The position numbers and the translations under genes are program-made. The notes below the pieces were generated by a model. That model did no database searches. It saw nothing but the letters and a program-made list of their open reading frames with translations, and was not told the origin of the DNA. DNA of 64,000 bases from positions 1 to 64,000 of the forward strand of contig NZ_WJOK01000027.1 in the NCBI RefSeq assembly GCF_009649785.1. Direction: 5' to 3'. Positions 26,661 through 35,674 of the stretch are shown one piece after another. The stretch's first letter is position 1. Each line of letters starts with the position of its first letter. Origin of the DNA: Agrobacterium tumefaciens (GTDB taxonomy: Bacteria > Pseudomonadota > Alphaproteobacteria > Rhizobiales > Rhizobiaceae).

Positions 26661-27866
26661 ATGGATATGAAGCTTGCACTCAAGGACACACGCAATATCG
26701 GAGCAGCTAGAGCCAGTCAGTGGACCTTCGAGCGCGGCCGCCGCGTCATTGGCCGTTCGCGGGAATGCGACTGGCAGATCGACGACAATGAACGGCGCGT
26801 TTCCAAGCTGCACTGTACACTCAACCGCGATGGCGAAGGCTTCACGATAATGGACCAGAGCGCGAATGGCACGCTGGTCGATGGCCGCCTTCTGCTCGAA
26901 GGCGAAAGCGCACGTCTCCGCGACGGTTCGCAAATCAACATTGGCGGGCAGGTTTTTCAGGTCGCCATCAGCGGCGATGCCGAACTGGATTTTTCCGACC
27001 CCGACGCATCCCTGCGAATGAGCGACGAGCCGCTGACCATTTCGGCGATCCTTGCGGACATCGCCCCGAACGGCCGTTCGGCCGGCGGCATGATGGGCAA
27101 CACTGCCTCTGTCGACGACTGGTCCGAAACATGGCGCGAGGGCGCCAAACGGAAGGCGAAATCCATTTCGCGAAATGTCGAGATCGGCTGGAGCGAACCG
27201 CCCGCGGCGCATGGAATAAGTGCCATTCTTCCTGATAACTGGGATGAGGAGCCGGTTGCAAGCAGCGAGCACGAACATACCGACGCGCTAAACACGCCCG
27301 TCATGATCTCTCGTCCCGTTTCGACCGCCCGCAGCGAAGATTTCGACAATGTTTTCCCGGAGACAGAAGAAAACTTACGAGTGGAAAACGCATCGGCTGC
27401 AGGCGTTTCTACCGCGCCGGAGATTGGTGATCTTCTAACCACGCTGGAGCAGGAAAGCGCCGATTGTCTAGCCGTTCTCGACCTGGAGAGCGAGCACGCT
27501 GGCCAAGGTTCGTCAGCCTCCCTGAGCGAGCGGATGGAAAGGCTCATCCGCCAGCAGCGGCAACTTGCCTACGCGCTCGAAACTTTGATCCATGGTTGCA
27601 CGCAAAGGCTCGAGCCGAGGTTTATCGAGGCGTCTGTCGATGCCGGCAACGATTTCCGGGCAAAGATCGGCCGCCGGGACTGGCAGGGGCTGATCATCAA
27701 AACAGACTACTGGTCCGCCTACAAAAAGCAATTTGAAGAAAACGGCCGTCCATTGCCGGTCAGGCAGTTCCTGCAGCGCGCAGCGCGTGGTGAAGCCGCG
27801 CCGGTACGGCAGACTGACGCGGCCACAGCCGATGCCAAGGGGGTAAATGACCACGATGAGACATGA
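26661..27866 (+). CDS. fha: Fha (ImpI), FHA-domain T6SS activator (401 aa)
   Basis: Residues ~20-100 form a forkhead-associated domain with RVIGRSRECDWQI, RRVSKLHCTLN and the later SANGTLVDGR loop. The Arg and Ser/His residues that bind phospho-threonine are present. The rest is a low-complexity linker and a C-terminal helical domain that continues to the end. In A. tumefaciens Fha binds phosphorylated TssL and so links kinase activity to secretion. The gene overlaps tssK by 20 bp. Confidence 0.93.
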   Translation: MDMKLALKDTRNIGAARASQWTFERGRRVIGRSRECDWQIDDNERRVSKLHCTLNRDGEGFTIMDQSANGTLVDGRLLLEGESARLRDGSQINIGGQVFQVAISGDAELDFSDPDASLRMSDEPLTISAILADIAPNGRSAGGMMGNTASVDDWSETWREGAKRKAKSISRNVEIGWSEPPAAHGISAILPDNWDEEPVASSEHEHTDALNTPVMISRPVSTARSEDFDNVFPETEENLRVENASAAGVSTAPEIGDLLTTLEQESADCLAVLDLESEHAGQGSSASLSERMERLIRQQRQLAYALETLIHGCTQRLEPRFIEASVDAGNDFRAKIGRRDWQGLIIKTDYWSAYKKQFEENGRPLPVRQFLQRAARGEAAPVRQTDAATADAKGVNDHDET

Positions 27867-29196
27867 GAACCGTGTAGCCTGGAGCGAGGGCATGTTTCTT
27901 CGCGTCCAGCATTTTCAGCAGTCCGACCGTTGGACCGAACGCCTGGTGCGCAACACCACACGCAACCTTTCGCCCTATCCGTGGGGGATCGTTGAGATCG
28001 GGGTCGATCGCAGCGCCTTGTCGATAGGGCAATTCGCTCTGTCGAACCTGCGCGGCATCCTTCCCGACGGCACGCCCTTCGAGGCGCCTGAGGATTCCGA
28101 CCTGCCGCCGCCGCTCGATCTCGACGAGAGCGTCAAGAATGCCATCATCTATCTCGCCCTGCCGGCCCGGCAGCCGGGTAAGGCCGACATGTCCGCCAGC
28201 GGCCACAACGACACCAACAATGTGCGTTTCACCGCATCCACCTATGAAGTCTCCGATACCAATATGGAGACGGATTTCGTCGCCCCGATTGATGTCGGCC
28301 GCCTGAGCCTGAAGTTCCTCAAGACCGGTGACGATCTTTCCGGTTATGAACTCATCGGGCTGGCGCGGGTAATCGAAGTCCGCTCCGACCGTGCGGTCAT
28401 TCTCGATCCTGATTTCATCCCTCCAAGCCTCAGCTGCGCGGCAGCGCCCCGTCTCAACGAATTGCTGACGGAGCTTCTTGGGATTGTGCGCCACCGCGCC
28501 CAGGCGATCGCCGAACGCATCGGTGATCCGACGATCCGGGGGACGGCGGAAGTGGGCGATTATTTCCTGCTGCAGATCCTCAACCGGGCCGATCCGCTAC
28601 TCGCCCATCGCAGTGCCAACGCTACGCGTTTTCATCCCATCCGCTTTTACGAAGACTGCATCCAGCTTGCCGGCGAGCTCGCCACCTTCACAATGGACAG
28701 GAAGCGGGCGACAGATTTCCCGCCCTATCGACACGAGGATCTGAAAGCCACCTTCGGCGCTGTGTTTGATGATCTGCGCACCTCGCTGTCTGCGGTTCTG
28801 GAACAGGCGGCCGTCGCAATCGAACTGGTGGAACGCCGTCATGGCGTCCGCGTCGGCACTATCCACGACCGCACACTTCTGCGCGACGCTGGCTTCGTGC
28901 TTGCCGTGCGGGCGGATATGGCTGCGGAGGATATTCGCCGTCGCCTCCCGGCACAGATCAAGGTCGGTCCGGTGGAACGGATTTCCGAACTAGTCAATGT
29001 GGCACTGCCGGGTATTCCCGTGCGGTCTCTGCCGGTTCTGCCAAGGCAACTGCCCTATCGATCCGGCACCGTTTATTTCGAGATCGACACGCAGTCGCCG
29101 CTCTGGAAACAGCTCGATACTTCAGGAGCCATTGCCCTGCATCTAGCGGGCGAATTCCCTGGGCTTGAAATGGAAATGTGGGCGTTACGCGAATGA
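27847..29196 (+). CDS. tssK: TssK (ImpJ), baseplate-membrane complex connector (449 aa)
   Basis: TssK links the baseplate to TssL/TssM and has a receptor-binding-protein-like fold. Marks: an N-terminal NRVAWSEGMFLRVQHFQQSDRW, PYPWGIVEIGVDR, a helical middle region around LLQILNRADPLLAHRS, and a C-terminal domain with GIPVRSLPVLPRQLPYRSGTVYFEID. ATG at 27847 lies behind AAGGGG; a second ATG four codons later is also possible. The stop overlaps tssL by 4 bp. Confidence 0.95.
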   Translation: MTTMRHENRVAWSEGMFLRVQHFQQSDRWTERLVRNTTRNLSPYPWGIVEIGVDRSALSIGQFALSNLRGILPDGTPFEAPEDSDLPPPLDLDESVKNAIIYLALPARQPGKADMSASGHNDTNNVRFTASTYEVSDTNMETDFVAPIDVGRLSLKFLKTGDDLSGYELIGLARVIEVRSDRAVILDPDFIPPSLSCAAAPRLNELLTELLGIVRHRAQAIAERIGDPTIRGTAEVGDYFLLQILNRADPLLAHRSANATRFHPIRFYEDCIQLAGELATFTMDRKRATDFPPYRHEDLKATFGAVFDDLRTSLSAVLEQAAVAIELVERRHGVRVGTIHDRTLLRDAGFVLAVRADMAAEDIRRRLPAQIKVGPVERISELVNVALPGIPVRSLPVLPRQLPYRSGTVYFEIDTQSPLWKQLDTSGAIALHLAGEFPGLEMEMWALRE

Positions 29197-30704
29197 GCAC
29201 GGAAAACCCCTCTTCCTGGCAAGACTTGCCAACGGTGGTCGAGATCACCGAGGAAAGTCGCCGGCGCAACCAGAACGCCCGCAACATGGCGGCAATCCTG
29301 GAGGACATCGTCGAGACCGACGAGCCGGCAGGCCCCAGCAGGGCAAAGGCGACTGCCATGCCGGTCGAACAGCTGCTGACCGGTTTCCACTTCGGCGGCG
29401 AGGAGGTTCCGACACTTGTGCAATCGGCAGCTCCCCTTCTCAACCTCGCACATCTGCTGCGCTTCAGCGATGCCGAGCCGGATCCCGACCAGCTTCGCCG
29501 CGCCTGCGTTGAAGCAATTACACGCTATGAACGCGACCTCGCCTCCGCCCGCATCAGCCCCGAGCGGGCAAGGGCTGCGCATTATGTCGTCTGCGCGACG
29601 GTCGATGACGTCGTTCTCAGCAAGCCTTGGGGTGTGCGGGCAGGCTGGGCGCGCTCCGGGCTCGTTTCCACGTTCCACAATGACGTCACTGGCGGCGACC
29701 GGGTTTTCGACATTCTCGACCATTTCCACCAGTCGCCCGGCGCCAACAAGGATCTGCTGCTTCTGATCTATCTGTGCTTGTCGCTGGCTTTCGAGGGACG
29801 AACCCGCGTTTCACCGAAAGGAGCGCTCGAGCTTTCACGCATCCGCGACAGCCTCTACAAAACGCTGATCGGCCAATATGGCGCCTTCGAACGGGAGCTT
29901 TCTCCGCATTGGAAAGGCGTCGATGCCCGACATACGCCATTGCGCGCGATGGCGGCGCTCTGGACCCTGCTGTCGCTGATGGCGCTCGCCTTCGCGCTCG
30001 GTTATCTCTTCTTCACGCTGTCGCTCAACAGCGCATCCGATGTCACCTTCGAAAGACTTGCTCATCTGCCGCCGAACGAAACACCGAGCGTGTTGATCGC
30101 AAGCCCTCCTGCACCAACGCCGCCGCCAATTGAAGTGGAAACTCCCCGCGTCGTTGATCCACCCAAAATCGTGGAGCCGAGGCAACCCTCCCGGCTTGAA
30201 AAGCTGATGGCCTTCCTGCAGCCAGAAGTCGACAGGAAGCTCGTGACCCTTGCGGATGTGAACGGGCGGCTGCGGGTTCGCATCAACAATTCGGGCCTGT
30301 TCACGACAGGCAGCGCCGATGTCAGCCCGCAGTTCCGCGATCTCATCCAGCGTATCGGCGGCGCGCTTGCGGCTGAGAAATTTCGTGCGGTGGTCATCGG
30401 TTATACCGACACCGTGCCGATCAAGACGGTGGAGTTTCCATCGAACTGGCACCTTTCCGAGGCGCGCGCCAAGGCCGTTGGAGACATTCTTTCCCAATTC
30501 ACCGGCCCTGAAGCAATCCTGACCGAAGGCCGGGCCGACAGCGACCCGATCGCCGACAACAAGACGGAAGAAGGCCGTCAGATAAACCGCAGAACAGAAA
30601 TCATGGTCCTGACCAATCCCGATGAAAAACTGAGCGATGCCGGCATTCTCTCGCCGCCCATACAGAACAGTCCGGGACAGCAGCCGGGAGAGACCCAGCC
30701 ATGA
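29193..30704 (+). CDS. tssL: TssL (ImpK) with C-terminal OmpA-like domain (503 aa)
   Basis: TssL is the inner-membrane partner of TssM. The N-terminal cytoplasmic DotU/IcmH domain (about 50-240) has LLNLAHLLRF and CATVDDVVLS. One transmembrane helix lies near residue 255 (LWTLLSLMALAFALGYLFF). A Pro-rich periplasmic linker and an OmpA-like peptidoglycan-binding domain (about 355-480, with VVIGYTDTVPI and NRRTEIMVL) follow. With ATG at 29193 residue 14 is Thr (in DLPTVVE), matching the Thr14 that PpkA phosphorylates in A. tumefaciens TssL. This supports both the start and the regulatory switch. It overlaps tssK and tssM by 4 bp each. Confidence 0.95.
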   Translation: MSTENPSSWQDLPTVVEITEESRRRNQNARNMAAILEDIVETDEPAGPSRAKATAMPVEQLLTGFHFGGEEVPTLVQSAAPLLNLAHLLRFSDAEPDPDQLRRACVEAITRYERDLASARISPERARAAHYVVCATVDDVVLSKPWGVRAGWARSGLVSTFHNDVTGGDRVFDILDHFHQSPGANKDLLLLIYLCLSLAFEGRTRVSPKGALELSRIRDSLYKTLIGQYGAFERELSPHWKGVDARHTPLRAMAALWTLLSLMALAFALGYLFFTLSLNSASDVTFERLAHLPPNETPSVLIASPPAPTPPPIEVETPRVVDPPKIVEPRQPSRLEKLMAFLQPEVDRKLVTLADVNGRLRVRINNSGLFTTGSADVSPQFRDLIQRIGGALAAEKFRAVVIGYTDTVPIKTVEFPSNWHLSEARAKAVGDILSQFTGPEAILTEGRADSDPIADNKTEEGRQINRRTEIMVLTNPDEKLSDAGILSPPIQNSPGQQPGETQP

Positions 30705-33700
30705 ATCCATTGAGCTATTTTTATACGATCCGCTCCTATGTCGAGAGCTATGCGGCCCTCGTCGGACGACGTTTCCTGTCGCTTTTATGGGTGATAGCGC
30801 TCTGCGTCGTCATCTGGTTCTACGGCTATCTGATTGCGCTCGGCGATTTCAAGCCGCTTGGAACGGTGCAGGCCCGGCTCATCGCCATCGGCATCATCGT
30901 CGCCATCTGGCTGGTCTACATCGTCGTCACGATCTACCGCGGACGCAAGCAGGACAAGGAACTCGTCGACAGTATCGAGCGCGAGGCGCTGGCCAATCGG
31001 CAGGCGGAAATCGGCGAAATCCAGACACGCCTGAAGGAAGCGCTCGCTCTCTTGCGACGCGTCACGAAAAAGCGCTTCGGTTATATTTACGACCTGCCCT
31101 GGTATGTGATCTTCGGCGCCCCCGGTTCCGGCAAGACGACGGCACTCACCAATTCCGGCCTGCAATTTCCGCTTGGCGATGCGCTCGGCGAAAATGCGGT
31201 GAAGGGCATTGGCGGCACGCGCAACTGCAACTGGTGGTTCGCCGATGAGGCGATCCTGATAGACACCGCCGGCCGCTATACCACGCAGGACGATCTCGAC
31301 GGATCCTCAAAGGCCGGCTGGGAAGGTTTTCTCAGCCTCCTGAGGCGATATCGCCGTTCGCAGCCGATCAACGGCGCATTGGTTACCCTATCCATCCCCG
31401 ATCTGCTCAACCGTGATCCCGAAGAACAGCGGCAGGAACTGCGCTCCATCCGTCAGCGGCTTTCGGAACTCGACGAATATCTGCGCGCTCGGGTCCCGGT
31501 CTATATCGTTCTGACGAAGGCCGATCTGCTGCATGGTTTCGTGGAGTTTTTCGACGGTTTCAACAAGACCGATCGCCAGCAGGTTTGGGGCACAACCTTC
31601 AAGCTGGATGAGAGCTACTCCGCCGAGAACCTGCCGCAGCGCCTGACGGAAGAATTCGAGCTGCTGCAGCAGCGGGTCGATGCCATGCTGATCGAACGCC
31701 TGCAGCAGGAACAGAATGCGGAGATACGCGGACGTATCTTCCGTTTTCCGGCCGAGCTGGCGCGTCTGAAGGACCGCCTGCATGAAGCGCTTGCCGAGCT
31801 TTGCGCAAGTTCACCTCTCATTGAGCCCCCGCTTCTGCGCGGCGTTTATTTAGCGTCGGGAACGCAGCCGGAAACGGAAAGATCTCCCGCAGCCCCCAAA
31901 ACCCGCCGGAGCTACTTCCTCTCGCGGCTGTTCAAGGATGTCATCTTTCCCGAAGCCGCATTGGTGATGCGCGACAAACGCCTTTCCGGGCGGCAATTGC
32001 TGGTGCGCCGCATTGCCTATGGCGCATCCGCCGCGGCGGTCGCCATTGTCTTCACTGGCTGGATTTTCACCTATTTCGCCAATACACAGGCGCTCGCCGA
32101 AGCGGATCGCAAACTTGGCGCTTATGAGCAGCTCGTTCAGGGAATTCCCGTACGAGACGTCGCAGATGCGGATTTCCTGCGCATCCTCCCCGCGCTCGAC
32201 AATCTGCGCGATGCCAATTCCGGCTTTGCCCGCGAACGCATGTGGAATGTCAGCTTCGGTCTCGATCAGGAAGAAAAGATTGCCGGGCGCCAGCGTGATG
32301 CCTATCAGCGCGCGCTCAACGCCCTGCTGCTGCCGCGCATGATCGTGCAGCTGCAAAAGCAGCTTAAGGACGAGAAGGATGTCACCCGCACGTTCAATTC
32401 GCTGAAACTCTATGGAATGCTGGGCGGGATGGGTGCACTGGACCGCGATTTCCTGACCGTGCAGACGCATCAGATGTTCGCATCGCTTTACCCTGGTGAT
32501 GGAAGGGCTGCGGTGCGAGAAGCGCTGGACCAGCACGCAAAGGCGCTGGCCAACGGCGTGCTTGCACCGATCGAGCTCGATGCGCGGCTCATCGCTACCG
32601 CCCGCGAAACGATCCGCGATCACGCGATTAGCACACGCGCCTACGATATTCTCGCCGGTCTTCCGCAGGTGCGCGAATTGATGGAATGGACACCCGCGGC
32701 GGCTTTCGGTCCTCTGGGGGAGCGGGCTTTCGAGCGTCGCAGCAAAGCGCCTATGGCGGAGGGCATAGAGGGCCTTTTCACTGCGGATGGATATCACCGT
32801 GTCGTCATTCCGCAAGTCGCTCATGCCGCCCGCATCGCGCTTTCCGAAGGCTGGGTGCGCGGTTCTGATGATGCCATCAAGGGCGCGACCGTGGAGCAGG
32901 TGGCGCAGGCCGCGCTGCAAATCTATTTCGACCGGTTTGAGAAAAAATGGGCTGATATGCTGGCCGACCTTCGGGTCAAACCGTCCCAGACCCTCGGCGA
33001 CGCAGTGGAAACCACTCGTGCGCTCGCCAATGAGCGCAATATAGTGATGGAGGCCGCCAGATCGATCTCGGAGGCGACCGATCTCCGCCCCGGAGCAAAC
33101 CCCGCCACCCTCGCCTCCACTGCGGAAGGCGACGCAACCACAGCCGTTATGGTGGCCTCGGTGAATGCGTCCGATCCCTATGCGAGACTGCGCGACATGC
33201 TGGCGACAAAAGGCGCAGCCACAACGGGCGAGCAGGCCAATGGCGACAAGACCGGTGGTTCGCCGTCGGAACAGTTGCTCGCGCATTTCAAGCTGCTGAA
33301 CGAACAGCTTGCCCGCTCGGCAACAACCTCCGATGAAGTCGCCAAGGTGTTCGACGTGGACAGCCAGCTCACCAAGGCCAATCAGGACCTGCTGCAGCAG
33401 GCCCGCGAATTGCCGGCACCGCTCGACGTCTGGGTGGCAGGCGTGGCGGCGGATGTCGGCTCGCTCGCAGTGAAGTCCGCTCGCAGCCGCATCGCCGAAC
33501 TCTGGACATCAGATTCAGCCTCCCTGTGCTCTTCGATCGTCACCGGTCGTTATCCCTTCGACCGGACCTCCGCGCGCGATGTCGCCATTGCGGATTTCAC
33601 GCGTCTCTTCGGGCCGGCAGGGGTTTTCCAGACTTTCTTCAAACAGCGCATGGAACCGTTTGTCGACAAGACGACGACCCCATGGAGCTGGAAGGGTACC

Positions 33701-34180
33701 TTTGGCGCGGCCGGCCTTCCCAGCAGCGCAGTCGCCCAGTTCGAAAATGCCGACAAGATTTCGCGCGCCTTTTTCCCGAATGGTAGCGAGACGCCGGCGG
33801 TTTCGATCAATGTCAAACCCGTCTCCCTCACCAATGCCTCCAGCGCGGTGATGCTGGAGATCGAGGGCGAGCGGGTCGTTTATTATCATGGTCCGATCCA
33901 GGCGAAATCGATCACCTGGCCTTCGCGCGAAAACACGGCAAGCCTGTCACGCATCGCCTTCCAGCCCGGCGGCTGGCAGCAGGCCAAAACCGAAAATGGC
34001 GACTGGTCGCCCTTCCGCCTGTTCGACGGTGCCGATATCGAGAACCAGTCGGGTGATCTGCTGCGGGTGCGGTTTGAGAATGGCGGACAGGCTGCCGAAT
34101 TCGATATTCAGTTCGGCTCGGTTCTCAATCCGTTCAAGCTGGATGCAATTGCCAGCTTCGCCTGCCCCGCGCAGTTCTAG
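30701..34180 (+). CDS. tssM: TssM (ImpL/IcmF), T6SS membrane-complex protein (1159 aa)
   Basis: TssM spans the inner membrane and reaches the outer membrane side, forming the T6SS channel with TssL. Two N-terminal helices lie near residues 28-50 and 63-80, and a third near 435-455 (AYGASAAAVAIVFTGWIF). Between them is the cytoplasmic NTPase-like domain with an intact Walker A GAPGSGKTT at about residues 139-147 and a DTAGRY motif. The large periplasmic part follows, ending in the usual beta-rich C-terminal domain (WSPFRLFDGADIE, LRVRFENGGQAAEFDIQFGS). The intact Walker A agrees with the ATP-dependent TssM described in A. tumefaciens. Confidence 0.96.
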   Translation: MNPLSYFYTIRSYVESYAALVGRRFLSLLWVIALCVVIWFYGYLIALGDFKPLGTVQARLIAIGIIVAIWLVYIVVTIYRGRKQDKELVDSIEREALANRQAEIGEIQTRLKEALALLRRVTKKRFGYIYDLPWYVIFGAPGSGKTTALTNSGLQFPLGDALGENAVKGIGGTRNCNWWFADEAILIDTAGRYTTQDDLDGSSKAGWEGFLSLLRRYRRSQPINGALVTLSIPDLLNRDPEEQRQELRSIRQRLSELDEYLRARVPVYIVLTKADLLHGFVEFFDGFNKTDRQQVWGTTFKLDESYSAENLPQRLTEEFELLQQRVDAMLIERLQQEQNAEIRGRIFRFPAELARLKDRLHEALAELCASSPLIEPPLLRGVYLASGTQPETERSPAAPKTRRSYFLSRLFKDVIFPEAALVMRDKRLSGRQLLVRRIAYGASAAAVAIVFTGWIFTYFANTQALAEADRKLGAYEQLVQGIPVRDVADADFLRILPALDNLRDANSGFARERMWNVSFGLDQEEKIAGRQRDAYQRALNALLLPRMIVQLQKQLKDEKDVTRTFNSLKLYGMLGGMGALDRDFLTVQTHQMFASLYPGDGRAAVREALDQHAKALANGVLAPIELDARLIATARETIRDHAISTRAYDILAGLPQVRELMEWTPAAAFGPLGERAFERRSKAPMAEGIEGLFTADGYHRVVIPQVAHAARIALSEGWVRGSDDAIKGATVEQVAQAALQIYFDRFEKKWADMLADLRVKPSQTLGDAVETTRALANERNIVMEAARSISEATDLRPGANPATLASTAEGDATTAVMVASVNASDPYARLRDMLATKGAATTGEQANGDKTGGSPSEQLLAHFKLLNEQLARSATTSDEVAKVFDVDSQLTKANQDLLQQARELPAPLDVWVAGVAADVGSLAVKSARSRIAELWTSDSASLCSSIVTGRYPFDRTSARDVAIADFTRLFGPAGVFQTFFKQRMEPFVDKTTTPWSWKGTFGAAGLPSSAVAQFENADKISRAFFPNGSETPAVSINVKPVSLTNASSAVMLEIEGERVVYYHGPIQAKSITWPSRENTASLSRIAFQPGGWQQAKTENGDWSPFRLFDGADIENQSGDLLRVRFENGGQAAEFDIQFGSVLNPFKLDAIASFACPAQF

Positions 34181-34220
34181 GGACGGAACGGAATGGTGAG
34201 TTTCAAAGGAGGGGATTAGA

Positions 34221-34262
34221 ATGAAGGCAGGCACGACACCGACAGCGGGTCATCGCAACTGA
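34221..34262 (+). CDS. 13-codon leader cistron coupled to tagF/pppA
   Basis: In the 81-bp gap after tssM there is an ATG at 34221 with a strong AGGAGGGG ribosome site, followed by 13 sense codons and TGA. The TGA overlaps the ATG of tagF/pppA (TGATG), which itself has no ribosome site. Translation of the downstream gene probably depends on re-initiation after this short cistron. The peptide (rich in Thr, Gly, Ala) resembles nothing I know. Confidence 0.55.
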   Translation: MKAGTTPTAGHRN

Positions 34263-35674
34263 TGGCCGATCAGGCATCAAGGTCCACGCAAACGGCGACG
34301 GAAAGCGATCGCATCGGTTTCTTCGGCAAGGTCCCAAGTCATGGCGATTTCATCTCCGATGGGCTCGAGCGGGAATTGATCGGTACCTTTGACGGCTGGA
34401 TGCGATCCGGCATGCACGCCGGTGCGGATATGTTTACGGGCCGATGGCCCGAAATATTCTCTTCGTCGCCACCCATACGCTTCATCATTGAGCGCGGCAT
34501 ATGGGGAAACTGCGCCTATGTCGGTGTACTGGTGCCGAGTGCGGACCGGGTGGGACGCAAATATCCGCTCGCCATCATCGCGCAGCTCAATGGCTTCCGC
34601 GAACATCCACGAAGCCTCTATCTCGACGACACCTGGTTCATGGCCGCGGAGGCGCTGGCGGAGACATCGATGACCCGCGATTTCGACATCTCGCGGTTTA
34701 TTACTTCGATCAAAAAACTACGTCTGCCAAAATCGCGGGAAGAGGAGGATGTGCCGGAAATGGTGCGCGACCGTATGCCGACGAGCCTCTGGTGGTATAT
34801 CGATCCCATCAGCCGTCGTGCCCGCGGCCTCAAATTTGACGGCAAACCCAAAGCCTCCGATTTCCTGCGTCTCTTTAGCGACATGCCGGGCAAAGGCGGC
34901 GAGGACCGTTCAACGCCAGCGCCAATTCCAGCAACGGCGCAGGAGGAAACAAAACAGCAAATGCCGCCCGTGGCGCCAGCGCCTGCGCCGGCAGCGAAAC
35001 AGCCGTCATCTGTGACCTACAGCTATGCCACACACCCTGGAACGCGGCTTTCCCTGAATGCGGACGCTCTTTTCGTTTCCCAGACACCTTCCCTCTTCGC
35101 CATAGCGGATGGACAAGGTAATTCGCACAGCGCTGCAGAGGCCGCCCGTCTCGCCACGAATATTCTTGCGGAAACGCCAGATGCCGAAAACCCGGAGATG
35201 ATGGCGCAACAGATCAGGGGAAGGCTTGGCACAATCAACAGCCTGCTCCTCTCCCGCCAGACGACCGGTGCCGATGTCAGGCCGATGGCCAGCGTCGTCA
35301 TAGCTTCGATCATCTCGCGCAGGCTGAGCGTCCTGTGGTCTGGTGATGCGCGCGCCTATCTCCTGAAAAACGGCACCATGCACCAGCTTTCGCGCGATCA
35401 CGTCGTTGTCGGCATGAAAAAGCAACTCTCGCAATGTGTCGGGCTTTCCCAGCAGTTCCGGCCGGACATCGTTTTCGAGGAGTGGGGTTTGCAGGACAGG
35501 GTCCTGCTGTGCAGTTACCCGCTGGTGCAGATCCTCCGGGACCGCGCCATCGCCGAGATCGTCTTCAACACCCCGGTCAAGGATTGCGCCAATGCCCTGG
35601 TCCAGGAAGCTCTCATCGAAAACGCCCGCGAGAATATAAGCGCTATTGTGATTGGAAACCGGCGTGAACAATGA
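34262..35674 (+). CDS. tagF-pppA: TagF-PppA fusion: T6SS repressor domain plus PP2C phosphatase (470 aa)
   Basis: Residues ~15-210 are a TagF (DUF2094) domain, opening with IGFFGKVPSHGDFISDGL and containing PIRFIIERGIWGN and WWYIDP. After a Pro/Ala/Gln linker (about 220-255) the C-terminal half is a PP2C-type Ser/Thr phosphatase with the metal-binding Asp in FAIADGQGN and a later LWSGDARAYLL. In A. tumefaciens the same fusion counteracts T6SS activation: TagF represses post-translationally and PppA removes PpkA phosphates. It likely initiates by coupling to the leader cistron. It overlaps ppkA by 11 bp. Confidence 0.92.
   Translation: MADQASRSTQTATESDRIGFFGKVPSHGDFISDGLERELIGTFDGWMRSGMHAGADMFTGRWPEIFSSSPPIRFIIERGIWGNCAYVGVLVPSADRVGRKYPLAIIAQLNGFREHPRSLYLDDTWFMAAEALAETSMTRDFDISRFITSIKKLRLPKSREEEDVPEMVRDRMPTSLWWYIDPISRRARGLKFDGKPKASDFLRLFSDMPGKGGEDRSTPAPIPATAQEETKQQMPPVAPAPAPAAKQPSSVTYSYATHPGTRLSLNADALFVSQTPSLFAIADGQGNSHSAAEAARLATNILAETPDAENPEMMAQQIRGRLGTINSLLLSRQTTGADVRPMASVVIASIISRRLSVLWSGDARAYLLKNGTMHQLSRDHVVVGMKKQLSQCVGLSQQFRPDIVFEEWGLQDRVLLCSYPLVQILRDRAIAEIVFNTPVKDCANALVQEALIENARENISAIVIGNRREQ

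Noticed and set aside
31850-33286. 478-codon minus-strand open frame inside tssM
   Set aside because: Antisense to a clearly coding part of TssM, with no ribosome site or domain pattern.
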